Below are positions 27,871 through 36,730 of a DNA stretch of 64,000 nt, one piece after another. The DNA is taken from contig CAZOLJ010000004.1 in NCBI GenBank assembly GCA_964580575.1, positions 36,734 through 100,733 on the forward strand, written 5' to 3'. How positions within the stretch are numbered: position 1 is the first letter of the stretch; every line of letters begins with the position of its first letter. A model generated the notes under the pieces. The model searched no databases. It was given only the letters and a program-made list of their open reading frames with translations, and had not been told where the DNA came from. Origin of the DNA: CAVPDE01 sp964580575 (GTDB lineage Bacteria; Desulfobacterota; DSM-4660; Desulfatiglandales; HGW-15). The position numbers and the translations under genes were made by a program.

Positions 27871-28037
27871 GAGATCAGCAACCCCTGCTCCGGGCGGTAA
27901 AGGCGGAGCGGTCTGCTGGATAAAACCTGCACTCAGGGCAGTCCTTGGAGGAACGGCTAAGAGAGGAAAAAGACTCAGGAGGGTAATAAAGCGACTGGGG
28001 GAAACAGCGAGAGGTCAAAATCCCTTGGCCTCAGGGT
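27871..28037 (-). ncRNA. Candidate small RNA (6S-like position) between zapA and rny
   Basis: A 382 bp spacer separates zapA from rny. On the minus strand, TTGACG (28072-28067), 17 bases and TGGAAT (28049-28044) form a possible promoter. The predicted transcript would start near 28037 and contains a 3' hairpin at 27918-27876 (CAGCA...CCGCTCC paired with GGAGCAGG...TGCTG). The position next to zapA is where 6S RNA (ssrS) lies in many Proteobacteria. I could not confirm the 6S closing stem and bubble by eye; it may instead be the rny leader. Confidence 0.3.
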
Positions 28038-28228
28038 CAAGAGATTCCAAACACACAGCCTTATATCGTCAATGCGTCTAGCATCAAGCATGTTGGCATG
28101 TTCTGAACGATATGTAAAAAGGCTCGTTTCCATCGTGCCTTACGAGTCCACCTGTTCTTTTCTGACCGCTTCCATTCCTCAATCTCAAGCGGGTCATATT
28201 TGCCTCGACAAAGCCGGAAAAAGAGGCC

Positions 28229-28522
28229 TCATCGTTTATCAGAAGGTCCTAGGACCGAGTCAATCGAACGAATCAGGGACTGAGTCCGGAGACGTACCGA
28301 CGTAAGCAGGTTTTCCTTCTCCTTAAGAATCTGGAAATAGTCGCCTGCAATATCGAGCACCGCCAGAATGGCTGTTCTTTTTTCAGACAACCCTTCAGTA
28401 CCCTGTTCAATTTCCTTCAGCTTGTCATTCACATAATCCGCAATCCTCTGCACCTGCTGCTCGTTTTCTTCGCCTCGAACAAGGTACTCGGCATTGCGGA
28501 TTCTGACTTTAACGGGCTCCAT
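28229..28522 (-). CDS. zapA: Cell division protein ZapA
   Basis: This 97-residue protein binds and bundles FtsZ at the division ring. The fold is recognisable: MEPVKVRIRNAEYLVRGEEN (N-terminal beta region), then a dimerising coiled coil (QQVQRIADYVNDKLKEIEQG; ILAVLDIAGDYFQILKEKEN). The open frame could start at 28570, but ATG 28522 has AGGGAG upstream and matches the family start. It follows zapB by about 60 bases. Confidence 0.9.
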   Translation of the reverse strand: MEPVKVRIRNAEYLVRGEENEQQVQRIADYVNDKLKEIEQGTEGLSEKRTAILAVLDIAGDYFQILKEKENLLTSVRLRTQSLIRSIDSVLGPSDKR

Positions 28523-28581
28523 GAAACTCCCTGGAAAAACCGCTTGAGGCAGAACAAAAACTCGCGTCAACCCATGTTATT

Positions 28582-28824
28582 TTAATGAGTTATATCAATT
28601 TGCTCAAGTTTTTCCAACAAAGAAAGAACTCTTTGCTTCGCCTTGTCCTTTGAGTCCTTCAGAGTCTCAAGTTCACTGATCAAGTCAGCGATTTTGCCCT
28701 CTTGGATGTGGAGTTTTTCAAGCAGAGATTCCTTTTCCTTTTTAAGCGAGTGAGCAAATTTTATGAGAGAATCCACTTTGGCTTCAAGGACTTGAAATTG
28801 ATCCATTTCCTCTGTTTTAAACAT
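28582..28824 (-). CDS. zapB: ZapB-like cell division coiled-coil protein
   Basis: An 80-residue protein predicted to be almost one continuous coiled coil (heptads from FQVLEAKVDSLIKFAHSLKK to VLSLLEKLEQI). Length and location beside zapA match ZapB, which forms a layer under the FtsZ ring. ATG 28824 has AAGGGG six bases upstream. The sequence is low in distinctive motifs, so the call rests mainly on context. Confidence 0.75.
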   Translation of the reverse strand: MFKTEEMDQFQVLEAKVDSLIKFAHSLKKEKESLLEKLHIQEGKIADLISELETLKDSKDKAKQRVLSLLEKLEQIDITH

Positions 28825-28913
28825 GATACCCCTTCAGTTGCTCAGCAGAAATCGCCAAGATCTCCATTCCTAGCTTTGTCACTTATACTAGCCTGCATGG
28901 AAGAAAAGTCAAT

Positions 28914-28943
28914 AAAAAAGACAAGCTTATGCTTGTCTTTTTT
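28914..28943. terminator. Bidirectional rho-independent terminator between atpC and zapB
   Basis: A perfect 13-bp stem (AAAAAAGACAAGC / GCTTGTCTTTTTT) with loop TTAT. It has a T-tract on both strands, so it ends the atp operon on the minus strand and can also stop opposing transcription. Confidence 0.92.
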
Positions 28944-28971
28944 GATGCTTCCTTACAAGTCCACGAAAATG

Positions 28972-29382
28972 TCAAACGGTCTTCTGAACGACTTTCAGCC
29001 TCGTCACGGCTCTCCGAAGGGCACTCTCCGCCCGGGTGAAATCAATGTCTTTGTCCGACCGGTCATGGGAAAGGCGTTCCTTGGCCCTTTCCATGGCCTT
29101 CGTGGCTCTTTCCACATCGATTTCACTTGCTCTCTCGGCAGCATCCACGAGAATCGAGACATTGTTCTTGAAGACCTCGGCAAAACCCGCAGTAACGGCC
29201 AAAGCCTCTTTCTCTGAACCTGCAGTGTACCGCAATTCACCCGGAACAATTCCTGAAAGAAACGACACATGGCCAGGCAAGACGCCGAATTCCCCTTCGC
29301 TGCCGGGCGCAACCACAATGTCCACGTCTTTTTCGAGCACCACCCTGGCGGGCGTCACGATTTCCAAATGGAGCTTGTCCAT
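28972..29382 (-). CDS. atpC: F1F0 ATP synthase epsilon subunit
   Basis: This 136-residue protein has the epsilon beta-sandwich (LHLEIVTPARVVLEKDVDIVV in parts; GSEGEFGVLPGHVSFLSGIVPGELRY in parts) followed by two C-terminal helices that can inhibit F1 rotation. It is the last gene of the atp operon, 18 bases after atpD, and is followed by the terminator at 28914-28943. Confidence 0.97.
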   Translation of the reverse strand: MDKLHLEIVTPARVVLEKDVDIVVAPGSEGEFGVLPGHVSFLSGIVPGELRYTAGSEKEALAVTAGFAEVFKNNVSILVDAAERASEIDVERATKAMERAKERLSHDRSDKDIDFTRAESALRRAVTRLKVVQKTV

Positions 29383-29400
29383 AATCTAATCTATCCCTCG

Positions 29401-30813
29401 TTAGGCCGCCGTAGCCATTCTTTCTGCCTGCTCCTTGACCTCGTCAATAGACCCTACCATGTAGAATGCCGCTTCGGGGAGATCGTCATGTTTCCCTTCG
29501 ATAATCTCGCGGAACCCTCTCACGGTCTCTGCCACGGGCACATAACGTCCTTTTCTTCCTGTAAAAGCCTCGGCCACGTTGAAGGGCTGGGAGAGGAACC
29601 TCTGGATTCTCCTTGCCCTGGCAACCACCAATTTGTCTTCGTCCGACAGTTCATCCATCCCTAGGATGGCGATGATGTCTTGGAGGTCTTTGTATTTCTG
29701 AAGAATTTGCTGGGTCTGCCGGGCCACGCGATAGTGTTCTTCCCCCAGGACGTTAGGATCAAGAATTCTGGAGGTGGAATCCAGCGGATCCACCGCCGGA
29801 TAAATACCGAGCTCTGTAAGGGGCCTTGAAAGCACCACGGTCCCGTCCAGGTGGGCAAAGGTGGTGGCGGGTGCAGGGTCAGTCAGGTCATCCGCAGGCA
29901 CGTAAACGCACTGCACAGAAGTGATGGACCCCTTGTTCGTGGAGGTGATTCTTTCCTGAAGTTCACCGAGGTCTGTTCCAAGGGTCGGTTGATAACCCAC
30001 CGCAGAGGGAATTCGTCCAAGCAAAGCGGACACCTCTGATCCGGCCTGGGTGAATCGGAAGATGTTGTCGATGAAAAGGAGCACGTCCTGGTTCTGAACG
30101 TCCCGATAGTATTCGGCTGCGGTGAGGGCCGAGAGCGCCACCCTGGCCCTTGCGCCGGGCGGCTCGGTCATCTGTCCGTAGATCAAAGCGGCCTTGTTGA
30201 TGACGCCCGACTCCTTCATCTCCAGATAAAGATCGTTTCCCTCTCGGGTTCGCTCTCCCACACCGGCAAAAACACTGATCCCGCCGTGCTGCATGGCGAT
30301 GTTGTGAATCATCTCCATCATGACCACGGTCTTGCCCACACCCGCGCCTCCAAACATGCCCATCTTGCCGCCACGGGGGAAGGGGATAAGGAGGTCGATG
30401 ACTTTGACGCCGGTTTCCAGGACTTTGACCGACGTGTCCTGCTCCACAAAGGAGGGCGCATGGCGATGGATCGGCAGGAATTCCTTTGCATTCACAGGGC
30501 CCAAGCCGTCGACCGGCCTGCCCACCACATTGAGAACCCGGCCGAGGATGATGTCCCCTGCAGGCATCATGATCGGTTTTGCCGTGTTTTTCACCGGCAT
30601 ACCCCGGACCAGTCCATCGGTCGTGTCCATGGCGATCGTGCGGACCACGTTGTCGCCCAGGTGCAGGGCCACTTCAATAACCAGATTGTCCGGCGTGTTA
30701 TCGATTGTAGGATTTGTTACATGGAGTGCGGTAAAAATAGGGGGCAGATCTCCTTCCGGAAACTCCACATCCACCACAGGGCCCATAACCTGAATGACTT
30801 TGCCATCACTCAT
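29401..30813 (-). CDS. atpD: F1F0 ATP synthase beta subunit
   Basis: The 470-residue catalytic subunit has the Walker A GGAGVGKT (about residue 155), GERTREGNDLY with the catalytic glutamate, Walker B ALLFID-type VLLFIDNIFRF, and SALLGRIPSAVGYQPTL. Length is normal. A strong GGGAGG ribosome-binding site precedes ATG 30813. Unlike the other operon joints, it is separated from atpG by a 145-base spacer carrying a repeat. Confidence 0.99.
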   Translation of the reverse strand: MSDGKVIQVMGPVVDVEFPEGDLPPIFTALHVTNPTIDNTPDNLVIEVALHLGDNVVRTIAMDTTDGLVRGMPVKNTAKPIMMPAGDIILGRVLNVVGRPVDGLGPVNAKEFLPIHRHAPSFVEQDTSVKVLETGVKVIDLLIPFPRGGKMGMFGGAGVGKTVVMMEMIHNIAMQHGGISVFAGVGERTREGNDLYLEMKESGVINKAALIYGQMTEPPGARARVALSALTAAEYYRDVQNQDVLLFIDNIFRFTQAGSEVSALLGRIPSAVGYQPTLGTDLGELQERITSTNKGSITSVQCVYVPADDLTDPAPATTFAHLDGTVVLSRPLTELGIYPAVDPLDSTSRILDPNVLGEEHYRVARQTQQILQKYKDLQDIIAILGMDELSDEDKLVVARARRIQRFLSQPFNVAEAFTGRKGRYVPVAETVRGFREIIEGKHDDLPEAAFYMVGSIDEVKEQAERMATAA

Positions 30814-30846
30814 GACTTGATCAAAACCTCCCTTTTTAAAGAAGCC

Positions 30847-30938
30847 TGGAGCTTAGAGCATGGAGTAAAGACAACCACCCCGAGAGATTATTTCTATCTT
30901 ACTCCCTGCTCTCCACTCTTTGCTCCCTGCTACTGTTG
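30847..30938. repeat. AGAGCA/TGCTCT-type repeat inside the atp operon
   Basis: The left part GCTTAGAGCATGGAGTAAAG is imperfectly complementary to the right part CTTACTCCCTGCTCTCCACT and CTTTGCTCCCTGCT. It lies between atpG and atpD. A related sequence is at 49349-49449. Confidence 0.55.
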
Positions 30939-30958
30939 CCTTGTACCTTGAACCGTTC

Positions 30959-31834
30959 TCATGCGCCTCGCAACGCTTCGGCACCGCCCACGATGTCCAT
31001 GAGTTCAGCGGTAATGGCAGCCTGCCTGGCCTTGTTGTAGATCAGCGTCAGGCTGCCGATCAACTCGCTGCAGTTCTTGGTCGCATTGTCCATGGCGGCC
31101 ATTCGCGCCGCATGCTCGCTCGTTTCCTGCTGAAGAAAAGCGTTCAAGATCTGCACACTGATGTGCTTGGGAAGCAGGTCCACCAGCAATTGCTCCGAGG
31201 ATGGTTCATAAAGATAATCCACCTTTCCGCCCTCTGCCCCTTCCTGTTTCGGAGGTTCAATGGGGATCAGTTTCACCAGGGTGGGTTCCTGCCTTGCCAT
31301 GCTCACGAAGCGGGAAAAAAGCACATAGACTTCGTCGATCTCCCCTGCCATGAACCGCTGGATAAAGCCGGCGGTCATCTTGTTCACAAAGGATATATCT
31401 GCAGTTCCATAGATATTGGTATGCGCGGCGGTCACAGGAACCGTTTTTCTCCTGAAGTAGTCCCTCCCCTTTTTTCCCACCAGAGTGAGGCGAACGTCCA
31501 GGCCTTTGGTTCCCTGCTCCTTGATCCACTTCTCCGCCTTGTTGATGGAGTTCATGTTGAAGCTCCCGCACAGACCTCTGTCGGCCGTGAAGTGAAGAAG
31601 CTCCACCCTGGAGACCTTCTCCCTCTTACTCAGGAGCGGATGAACGTCCGGATTGATTTGGCCGGCTAGGTTCCCCAGGACTTCCGAAAACTTCCGGGCA
31701 TAGGGTCCGAAATTCTCCATTTTTTCCTGGGTGCTCCTGAGCCTGGCCGCTGCTACCATGTTCATGGCCCGGGTAATCTGCTTAGTCTTTTTGACTCCAG
31801 AAATTTTCTGTTTGATATCTCTCAGTGTGGCCAT
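30959..31834 (-). CDS. atpG: F1F0 ATP synthase gamma subunit
   Basis: This 291-residue central-stalk rotor protein shows the typical ends: MATLRDIKQKISGVKKTKQITRAMNMVAA (in parts) at the N-terminus and NKARQAAITAELMDIVGGAEAL at the C-terminus. The middle Rossmann-like part includes TADRGLCGSFN. It lies 16 bases after atpA. Confidence 0.98.
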   Translation of the reverse strand: MATLRDIKQKISGVKKTKQITRAMNMVAAARLRSTQEKMENFGPYARKFSEVLGNLAGQINPDVHPLLSKREKVSRVELLHFTADRGLCGSFNMNSINKAEKWIKEQGTKGLDVRLTLVGKKGRDYFRRKTVPVTAAHTNIYGTADISFVNKMTAGFIQRFMAGEIDEVYVLFSRFVSMARQEPTLVKLIPIEPPKQEGAEGGKVDYLYEPSSEQLLVDLLPKHISVQILNAFLQQETSEHAARMAAMDNATKNCSELIGSLTLIYNKARQAAITAELMDIVGGAEALRGA

Positions 31835-31850
31835 CGACTCCCCTTAAACG

Positions 31851-33380
31851 CTATGCCTGCGAAGCCGGCTGAAACATTCCTTTGAATTGGTCCAGAGCCT
31901 TTTTCATTTTCCCTTCCAGATCATCGCTGATGATCGCTTTTTCCTTAATCTCCTTCAAAAGCTCCGGGTGTTTGGTCCCCACGAATTCGAGCATCTGCTT
32001 TTCGTATTCGCTCACCGAATCGACCGGAACTTCGTCAAGGTATCCGAAGGCTCCTGCAAAAAGAATCATCACCTGTTTTTCTGCAGACATGGGCTGGTAC
32101 TGGGGCTGTTTCAGGATTTCCACCAGCCTGCGTCCCCGGTTGATCTGCCGCTGCGTTGCCTTGTCCAGGTCGCTTCCGAACTGGGCAAAGGCTTCCAGCT
32201 CTCTGTACTGCGCCATGTCCAGACGCAGGCTGCCTGCGACCTTTCTCATAGCCTTGGTTTGTGCCGATCCTCCCACGCGCGAAACCGAGAGCCCCACGTT
32301 GATGGCTGGCCTCATGCCGGAAAAGAAAAGCCCCGGTTCCAGGTACACCTGTCCATCCGTAATGGAAATCACGTTGGTCGGGATGTAGGCGGACACGTCG
32401 CCTGCCTGAGTTTCAATAATGGGAAGCGCGGTCAGCGACCCTCCTCCGAGCGTGTCGTTCAATTTGGCGGCCCTTTCAAGAAGCCTGGAGTGGTTGTAGA
32501 AGATGTCGCCGGGAAACGCTTCCCGCCCAGGCGGCCTTCTCAGAAGCAGTGAAACCTGCCGGTAGGCAACCGCTTGCTTGGAGAGGTCGTCGTAGATGAT
32601 CAGGGCGTGCTTGCCCTTGTCCCTATAATATTCGCCGATGGCGCAGCCGGAATAAGGAGCGATGTACTGCTGGGTGGCCGGGTCACTCGCACAGGCTGCG
32701 ACGACCGTCGTGTACTCCATGGCCCCGTGCCGCCGCAACACATCCACCACCTGGGCCACGGTCGATTTCTTCTGACCCACCGCCACGTAGATGCAGAAAA
32801 TCCCTGAGTCCTTCTGATTGATGATGGCATCCACGCCGATGGCCGTCTTGCCGATCTGCCGGTCTCCGATGATCAGTTCTCTCTGGCCGCGGCCGATGGG
32901 GGTCATGGCGTCGATCGCTTTGATCCCGGTGTACATCGATTCCTTCACCGGCTGCCGCGCGATGACGCCTGGGGCGACCATCTCGATTCTTCGGAACTCG
33001 GCGGCATTGATGGGACCCTTGCCGTCCAGAGGATTTCCCACGGCATCGATCACGCGACCGAGCACCGGCTGGCCCACAGGAATCTCTGCGATCCGGCCTG
33101 TACGCTTGACCGTGTCCCCTTCCTTGATCTTGGTGTCATCGCCCATGATGGCCACACCGACATTGTCTTCTTCCAGATTGAGGCAGAGGCCGTAGATGCC
33201 GCCCGGGAACTCCAGCATTTCCATGGCCATGGCATTCTGCACCCCATGGACCCGCGCCACCCCGTCCCCGACGGACAGGACGGTCCCGGTCTCGCTCATT
33301 TCGACCTTTTTCTCATAATCCTTAATCTGGCCCCTGATAATCTGACTGATCTCTTCTGCTCTGATTTCCATGCCCTTCAC
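31851..33380 (-). CDS. atpA: F1F0 ATP synthase alpha subunit
   Basis: This 509-residue non-catalytic nucleotide-binding subunit has GDRQIGKTAIGVDAI (P-loop, about residue 170), YAAVGQK-type IYVAVGQKKSTVAQV, the IIYDDLSKQAVAYRQ segment and SRVGGSAQTKAMRKVAG. ATG 33380 overlaps the atpH stop (ATGA) with AAAAGGGG upstream, so coupling with atpH is likely. A second ATG nine bases in (MEIRAEE) is possible. Confidence 0.99.
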   Translation of the reverse strand: MKGMEIRAEEISQIIRGQIKDYEKKVEMSETGTVLSVGDGVARVHGVQNAMAMEMLEFPGGIYGLCLNLEEDNVGVAIMGDDTKIKEGDTVKRTGRIAEIPVGQPVLGRVIDAVGNPLDGKGPINAAEFRRIEMVAPGVIARQPVKESMYTGIKAIDAMTPIGRGQRELIIGDRQIGKTAIGVDAIINQKDSGIFCIYVAVGQKKSTVAQVVDVLRRHGAMEYTTVVAACASDPATQQYIAPYSGCAIGEYYRDKGKHALIIYDDLSKQAVAYRQVSLLLRRPPGREAFPGDIFYNHSRLLERAAKLNDTLGGGSLTALPIIETQAGDVSAYIPTNVISITDGQVYLEPGLFFSGMRPAINVGLSVSRVGGSAQTKAMRKVAGSLRLDMAQYRELEAFAQFGSDLDKATQRQINRGRRLVEILKQPQYQPMSAEKQVMILFAGAFGYLDEVPVDSVSEYEKQMLEFVGTKHPELLKEIKEKAIISDDLEGKMKKALDQFKGMFQPASQA

Positions 33381-33922
33381 TCACCCCTTTTCAGTGATTC
33401 TTTGATCCCTTGCACCTGGGCTTTCACGCTCCCATCCACTACCAGATCACCGATTTTGACGATGACGCCTCCCAGAATACCGCTGTCCTGCCGAACCTTC
33501 ATCTTGACCTTCTTGGAGGTCATTCGCTCCAGGGCCTTGACCAGCCTGCCCTCCGCCTCCCCGGCCAGCGGTCTGGACACCACCACTTCCGCACGAAGGA
33601 TGTTGGAAACCTCGTCGGTCAGCTGCTCATATAAAGCGCTGATCTCCCCAAGAGCACTGATCCGGTTCTTGTCCAGAAGAAGATTCAGGAAGTTCCGGAT
33701 GGTTTCCGAGGTGGCGCTCCTGGCCAACACGGTCTTCAGGATTTCCTTTCGATCTTCCAGCGTAAAGGCCGGGTTGGAAATAGCCTGATTCAGTTCCCGG
33801 TGGGATTCGCAGAAATCCGCAAAGGCCCGAAGCTCTTTGCCGTATTCTTGGTAACGGCCTTCTTCCATTCCGAGACTCAGAAGAGCCCTGGCATAGCGTT
33901 TAGAAACTTTCGAGCGTATCAA
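33377..33922 (-). CDS. atpH: F1F0 ATP synthase delta subunit (OSCP)
   Basis: This 181-residue peripheral-stalk protein links F1 to the b subunits. Family features are RYARALLSLGMEEGR near the N-terminus, the helical RNFLNLLLDKNRISAL and the C-terminal DSGILGGVIVKIGDLVVDGSV. The start is TTG 33922, whose TTGA overlaps the atpF stop. Confidence 0.97.
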   Translation of the reverse strand: MIRSKVSKRYARALLSLGMEEGRYQEYGKELRAFADFCESHRELNQAISNPAFTLEDRKEILKTVLARSATSETIRNFLNLLLDKNRISALGEISALYEQLTDEVSNILRAEVVVSRPLAGEAEGRLVKALERMTSKKVKMKVRQDSGILGGVIVKIGDLVVDGSVKAQVQGIKESLKRGE

Positions 33923-34518
33923 TGTGTTTTCCCCAGTTTTTCTATGAATTCATCCACCAGGCGGTCCTGGTCCCTGTCCGTCATCTTCCGGGCAATGATC
34001 TCTTCCGCTTTTTGAGCGGCGAGAGCCACCACATCCTGCTTCAGCTTTTCCTTTGCGCTCTGCATCTCGAACTGGATACTCACTTCAGCCTGTTCGAGGA
34101 TCTGCTTGGCACGTTCCCTGGCCTCGGCCAAGATCCGATCCTTTTCGGCAAGACCGTCGGCCCTGTACTGCGCCAGAATCTCTTTTCGTTCCCCTTCAAA
34201 GGCTTTCAGTTTGCTTTCCAGATCCCGAGCTTTGCCTTCGGCCGCCTCTCTTTGCTTCTTCAGGTCTTCCAGTTCTTTCTTGATCCCTTCGATCCTGGAG
34301 GCAAAGAACTCCTTGATCGGAACCTTTCTGAGAACAATGGCGAGAATGATCACCAGAAGAGTGAAATTGATCCACCGGTAAAGCAGATCGAGAAGGTCGC
34401 CGCTGCGATCAGCCTCCCCTCCTGCCGCCAAGGCAAAAGAGGAGAGCAAGACACTGGCTGAGGCAAAACACCCTAGCGAGAACAGGAGCCTTTTCCCTTT
34501 CTTGGAATAGCTCTCCAT
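33919..34518 (-). CDS. atpF: F1F0 ATP synthase b subunit
   Basis: The 199 residues have an N-terminal hydrophobic leader (LLFSLGCFASASVLLSSFALA), then a membrane helix (INFTLLVIILAIVLRKVPIKEFF) and a long charged coiled coil (IKKELEDLKKQREAAEGKA) typical of the peripheral stalk. The leader before the membrane helix resembles a signal peptide, as seen in some deltaproteobacterial b subunits. It overlaps the b' gene by one base. Confidence 0.95.
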   Translation of the reverse strand: MESYSKKGKRLLFSLGCFASASVLLSSFALAAGGEADRSGDLLDLLYRWINFTLLVIILAIVLRKVPIKEFFASRIEGIKKELEDLKKQREAAEGKARDLESKLKAFEGERKEILAQYRADGLAEKDRILAEARERAKQILEQAEVSIQFEMQSAKEKLKQDVVALAAQKAEEIIARKMTDRDQDRLVDEFIEKLGKTH

Positions 34519-34943
34519 TAAATACTCCTCCCCAGGATCTTCTCGGCGAGCTCTTTCGAAAAGAGGCTGAGTTCCTTTTCCAGAGCTCCTCTGGCCTCCA
34601 GGAGCTTTTCTCCCATTTCCTCTCTCGCTTGCCCCATCCGCTCTCCAGAAGCTGTGGCCGCCTCTTTCAAGACCGCCTTTTCCTCTTCCAGACCCTGCTT
34701 TTTCAGGGTTTCCTTCTCCTCATATCCCGTCTTCCTCGCTTTGGCCATGCTCTCCTCGAGATCTCCGGCAAAGCGGCTCGCTTTACCTTCCAGCTCGCTC
34801 ACGGAATGTTGCAGGCCGCCCACTTCCGCCTTTCTCTTGCCGAGAATCTGGCGAACCGGTCTGTACAAAAGGATGTTCAGGATAAGGAGTAGGAAGAGAA
34901 AATTCGCTAACTGGAGAAAGAGGGTATAATCCGGCATGATCAT
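34518..34943 (-). CDS. atpF': F1F0 ATP synthase b' subunit
   Basis: This 141-residue second b-type subunit has an N-terminal membrane helix (LFLQLANFLFLLLILNILLY) followed by a coiled coil rich in Glu and Lys. The open frame reaches 35066, but ATG 34943 directly follows GGAGGAAAGGGA and matches the family start. It is the first gene of the atp cluster here. The a and c subunit genes are absent from the window, so the F0 ring genes must lie elsewhere. Confidence 0.92.
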   Translation of the reverse strand: MIMPDYTLFLQLANFLFLLLILNILLYRPVRQILGKRKAEVGGLQHSVSELEGKASRFAGDLEESMAKARKTGYEEKETLKKQGLEEEKAVLKEAATASGERMGQAREEMGEKLLEARGALEKELSLFSKELAEKILGRSI

Positions 34944-35088
34944 AGATCCCTTTCCTCCTTCGCACTTCAACCGGCAAATGCCGCCACGGATTTCTGCCCC
35001 GGGAAAAGCACCGTGTGCCCATCCCTTGCAAAGTCCTGAGCCAACCCATCGGTTTTGGATTCGCAAATTGAAGGACTTAGCGAAGCCT

Positions 35089-35116
35089 TTTACAAAAACA
35101 CCAATCCCTTTGTCAA
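35089..35116 (-). promoter_or_regulatory. Candidate promoter of the atp operon
   Basis: On the minus strand, TTGACA (35116-35111), a 16-base spacer and TGTAAA (35094-35089) lie about 145 bases before atpF', in the 213-base spacer after the bactofilin gene. Prediction only. Confidence 0.45.
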
Positions 35117-35156
35117 AGGTTTTGTTTTGTTTCGCCTCTTTTTTTTGCAGCGACCG

Positions 35157-35525
35157 CTACTCTGAAGGCCCGGGTTTTTCGCCGCCGGGTCCTTTGATCT
35201 CCTTCATCCGGCAGCAGCCCTCGAAAACAACCCCTGCGTCCATGACCACGGCCGGAGCCTGTATGTTTCCAAAGACTTTTCCGGGAGGATGGATTTCAAT
35301 TTTCTCCGCAGCAAAGAGATTGCCCCGAACCTCTCCGCAAACGACCAAATGGGAAACTTGAACCTCGGACTCGATGACAGCGTCATCTCCGACAATCAGC
35401 GTGCCGTCCGAGAGGATCTCTCCTTTGAAACGGCCGTCGATCCGGACCGTGCCTGAAAAAGAGAGCTTTCCCTCGAACTCCGTGTTCTTTCCCAGAAAGG
35501 CGTTGATTTCGTCCCTTCGTTTCAT
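35157..35525 (-). CDS. Bactofilin (polymer-forming cytoskeletal protein)
   Basis: This 122-residue bactofilin assembles without nucleotide into filaments that position cell-envelope enzymes. The core is a run of short beta-helix turns (GKLSFSGTVRIDGRFKGEI; GTLIVGDDAVIESEVQV; VVCGEVRGNLFAAEKIEI) with short flexible ends. ATG 35525 has GAGGAAAAC upstream; the longer frame to 35582 is not favoured. It follows the mre-mrd-rodA genes, fitting a role in shape control. Confidence 0.9.
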   Translation of the reverse strand: MKRRDEINAFLGKNTEFEGKLSFSGTVRIDGRFKGEILSDGTLIVGDDAVIESEVQVSHLVVCGEVRGNLFAAEKIEIHPPGKVFGNIQAPAVVMDAGVVFEGCCRMKEIKGPGGEKPGPSE

Positions 35526-35600
35526 GTTTTCCTCTACGGATATGGAGCGCAAATTCTTAGCACACCTGCACGAGCTAAGCAAGAAAAACGGCGCAAGAGG

Positions 35601-36704
35601 TTACTGGAACATAAAGCGCCGCATGCTGATGTTCATCAGGAGCCCCATGCCCACCATGGTTGAGAGAATCGACGAACCTCCATAGCTGAAGAAGACCAAA
35701 GGAATTCCTACCACCGGCAGCAATCCCGTGGTCATGCCCACATTGATGACCGTTTGCCAGAAAATAATCGCTACGACCCCCAGGGCGATAATGGTCCCGA
35801 ACTTGTCTTTCGAACTCAGCGCAATGTTTATCCCCCACAAAATCAGAAAAACGTAAAGGACCAGCAAGCAGACGCCGCCCACAAACCCCCACTCCTCAGC
35901 AAGAACGGAGAAGGCGAAGTCCGTGTGCTGCTCCGGCAGGAAATGCAACCTCGTCTGGGTTCCGTTCAGAAAACCTTTGCCCCAGGCCATTCCGGACCCG
36001 ATCGCGATCTTGGACTGGTTGATATGGTATCCCGCTCCGAGCGGGTCCATGTCCGGGCTGAGAAAGGTGAGGATTCGGCGCTGCTGGTATTCCTTGAGAT
36101 GCATCCACAGAAAAGGGGCGGCGCAAAGACCGGACAAGGTGAGCGCCAGAAGGGATCGCCATTTCATCCTGGCAAAAAGCAGAATGGAGAAGGAAAGCGC
36201 GACGACCATGAGGGCCGTGCCCAAATCCGGTTGCTTCACGATCAGCAGGGCCGGTGCCGCGATGAGGAGAAAAGGCTGCCACAACTCCCTGAGGCCGAAC
36301 TCGTTGATGTGGCTCCGGTCGTTGAAAAACCTGGCCAGACTGAGGATGAGCGTGATCTTGACAAGTTCCGAGGGTTGAAAGGAAAAGCCGCCGAACCCCA
36401 GCCACCTCTGGGATCCGGATCGAACGTCGCCGATGAGAGCGACAAGCAGAAGAAGGCACAGAGAAAAGAAGTAGGACGGATAGGCCAGGCGCTCCAGCCC
36501 GTGATAATCGAAAGTGGTCATGAGCAGCATGACCCCGATCCCCAGGAGAAACCAGTAAGCCTGTTTCATGAAAATCTGGGACCCGCCCAAACCCTTGATC
36601 GGGTAGGTGGCGCTGTAGAGATTGAGCACGCTCGCCATACCGATGACGACGAGCAGCAGAAGCAGCACCCAGTCGAAATGCTGAAGCAGTCTTCGATCAA
36701 ACAT
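35601..36704 (-). CDS. rodA: Rod-shape SEDS glycosyltransferase RodA
   Basis: This 367-residue polytopic SEDS protein polymerises glycan strands in the elongasome with PBP2. About ten hydrophobic segments are visible, with QPSELVKI, the KQPDLGTALM motif (containing the catalytic aspartate of the family) and the GVPLVFFSYGGSSI-like end (GIPLVFFSYGGSSIL). It is encoded after mrdA in the usual order. A composite repeat element occupies the spacer upstream. Confidence 0.97.
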   Translation of the reverse strand: MFDRRLLQHFDWVLLLLLVVIGMASVLNLYSATYPIKGLGGSQIFMKQAYWFLLGIGVMLLMTTFDYHGLERLAYPSYFFSLCLLLLVALIGDVRSGSQRWLGFGGFSFQPSELVKITLILSLARFFNDRSHINEFGLRELWQPFLLIAAPALLIVKQPDLGTALMVVALSFSILLFARMKWRSLLALTLSGLCAAPFLWMHLKEYQQRRILTFLSPDMDPLGAGYHINQSKIAIGSGMAWGKGFLNGTQTRLHFLPEQHTDFAFSVLAEEWGFVGGVCLLVLYVFLILWGINIALSSKDKFGTIIALGVVAIIFWQTVINVGMTTGLLPVVGIPLVFFSYGGSSILSTMVGMGLLMNISMRRFMFQ

Positions 36705-36730
36705 ACTCTTCGTTCCTAAAGAATGCTTGT

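Noticed and set aside
26272..27900. 542-residue plus-strand open frame antisense to rny
   Set aside because: Its Phe/Leu/His-rich low-complexity stretch is the reverse complement of the RNase Y coiled coil; rny has all expected domains.
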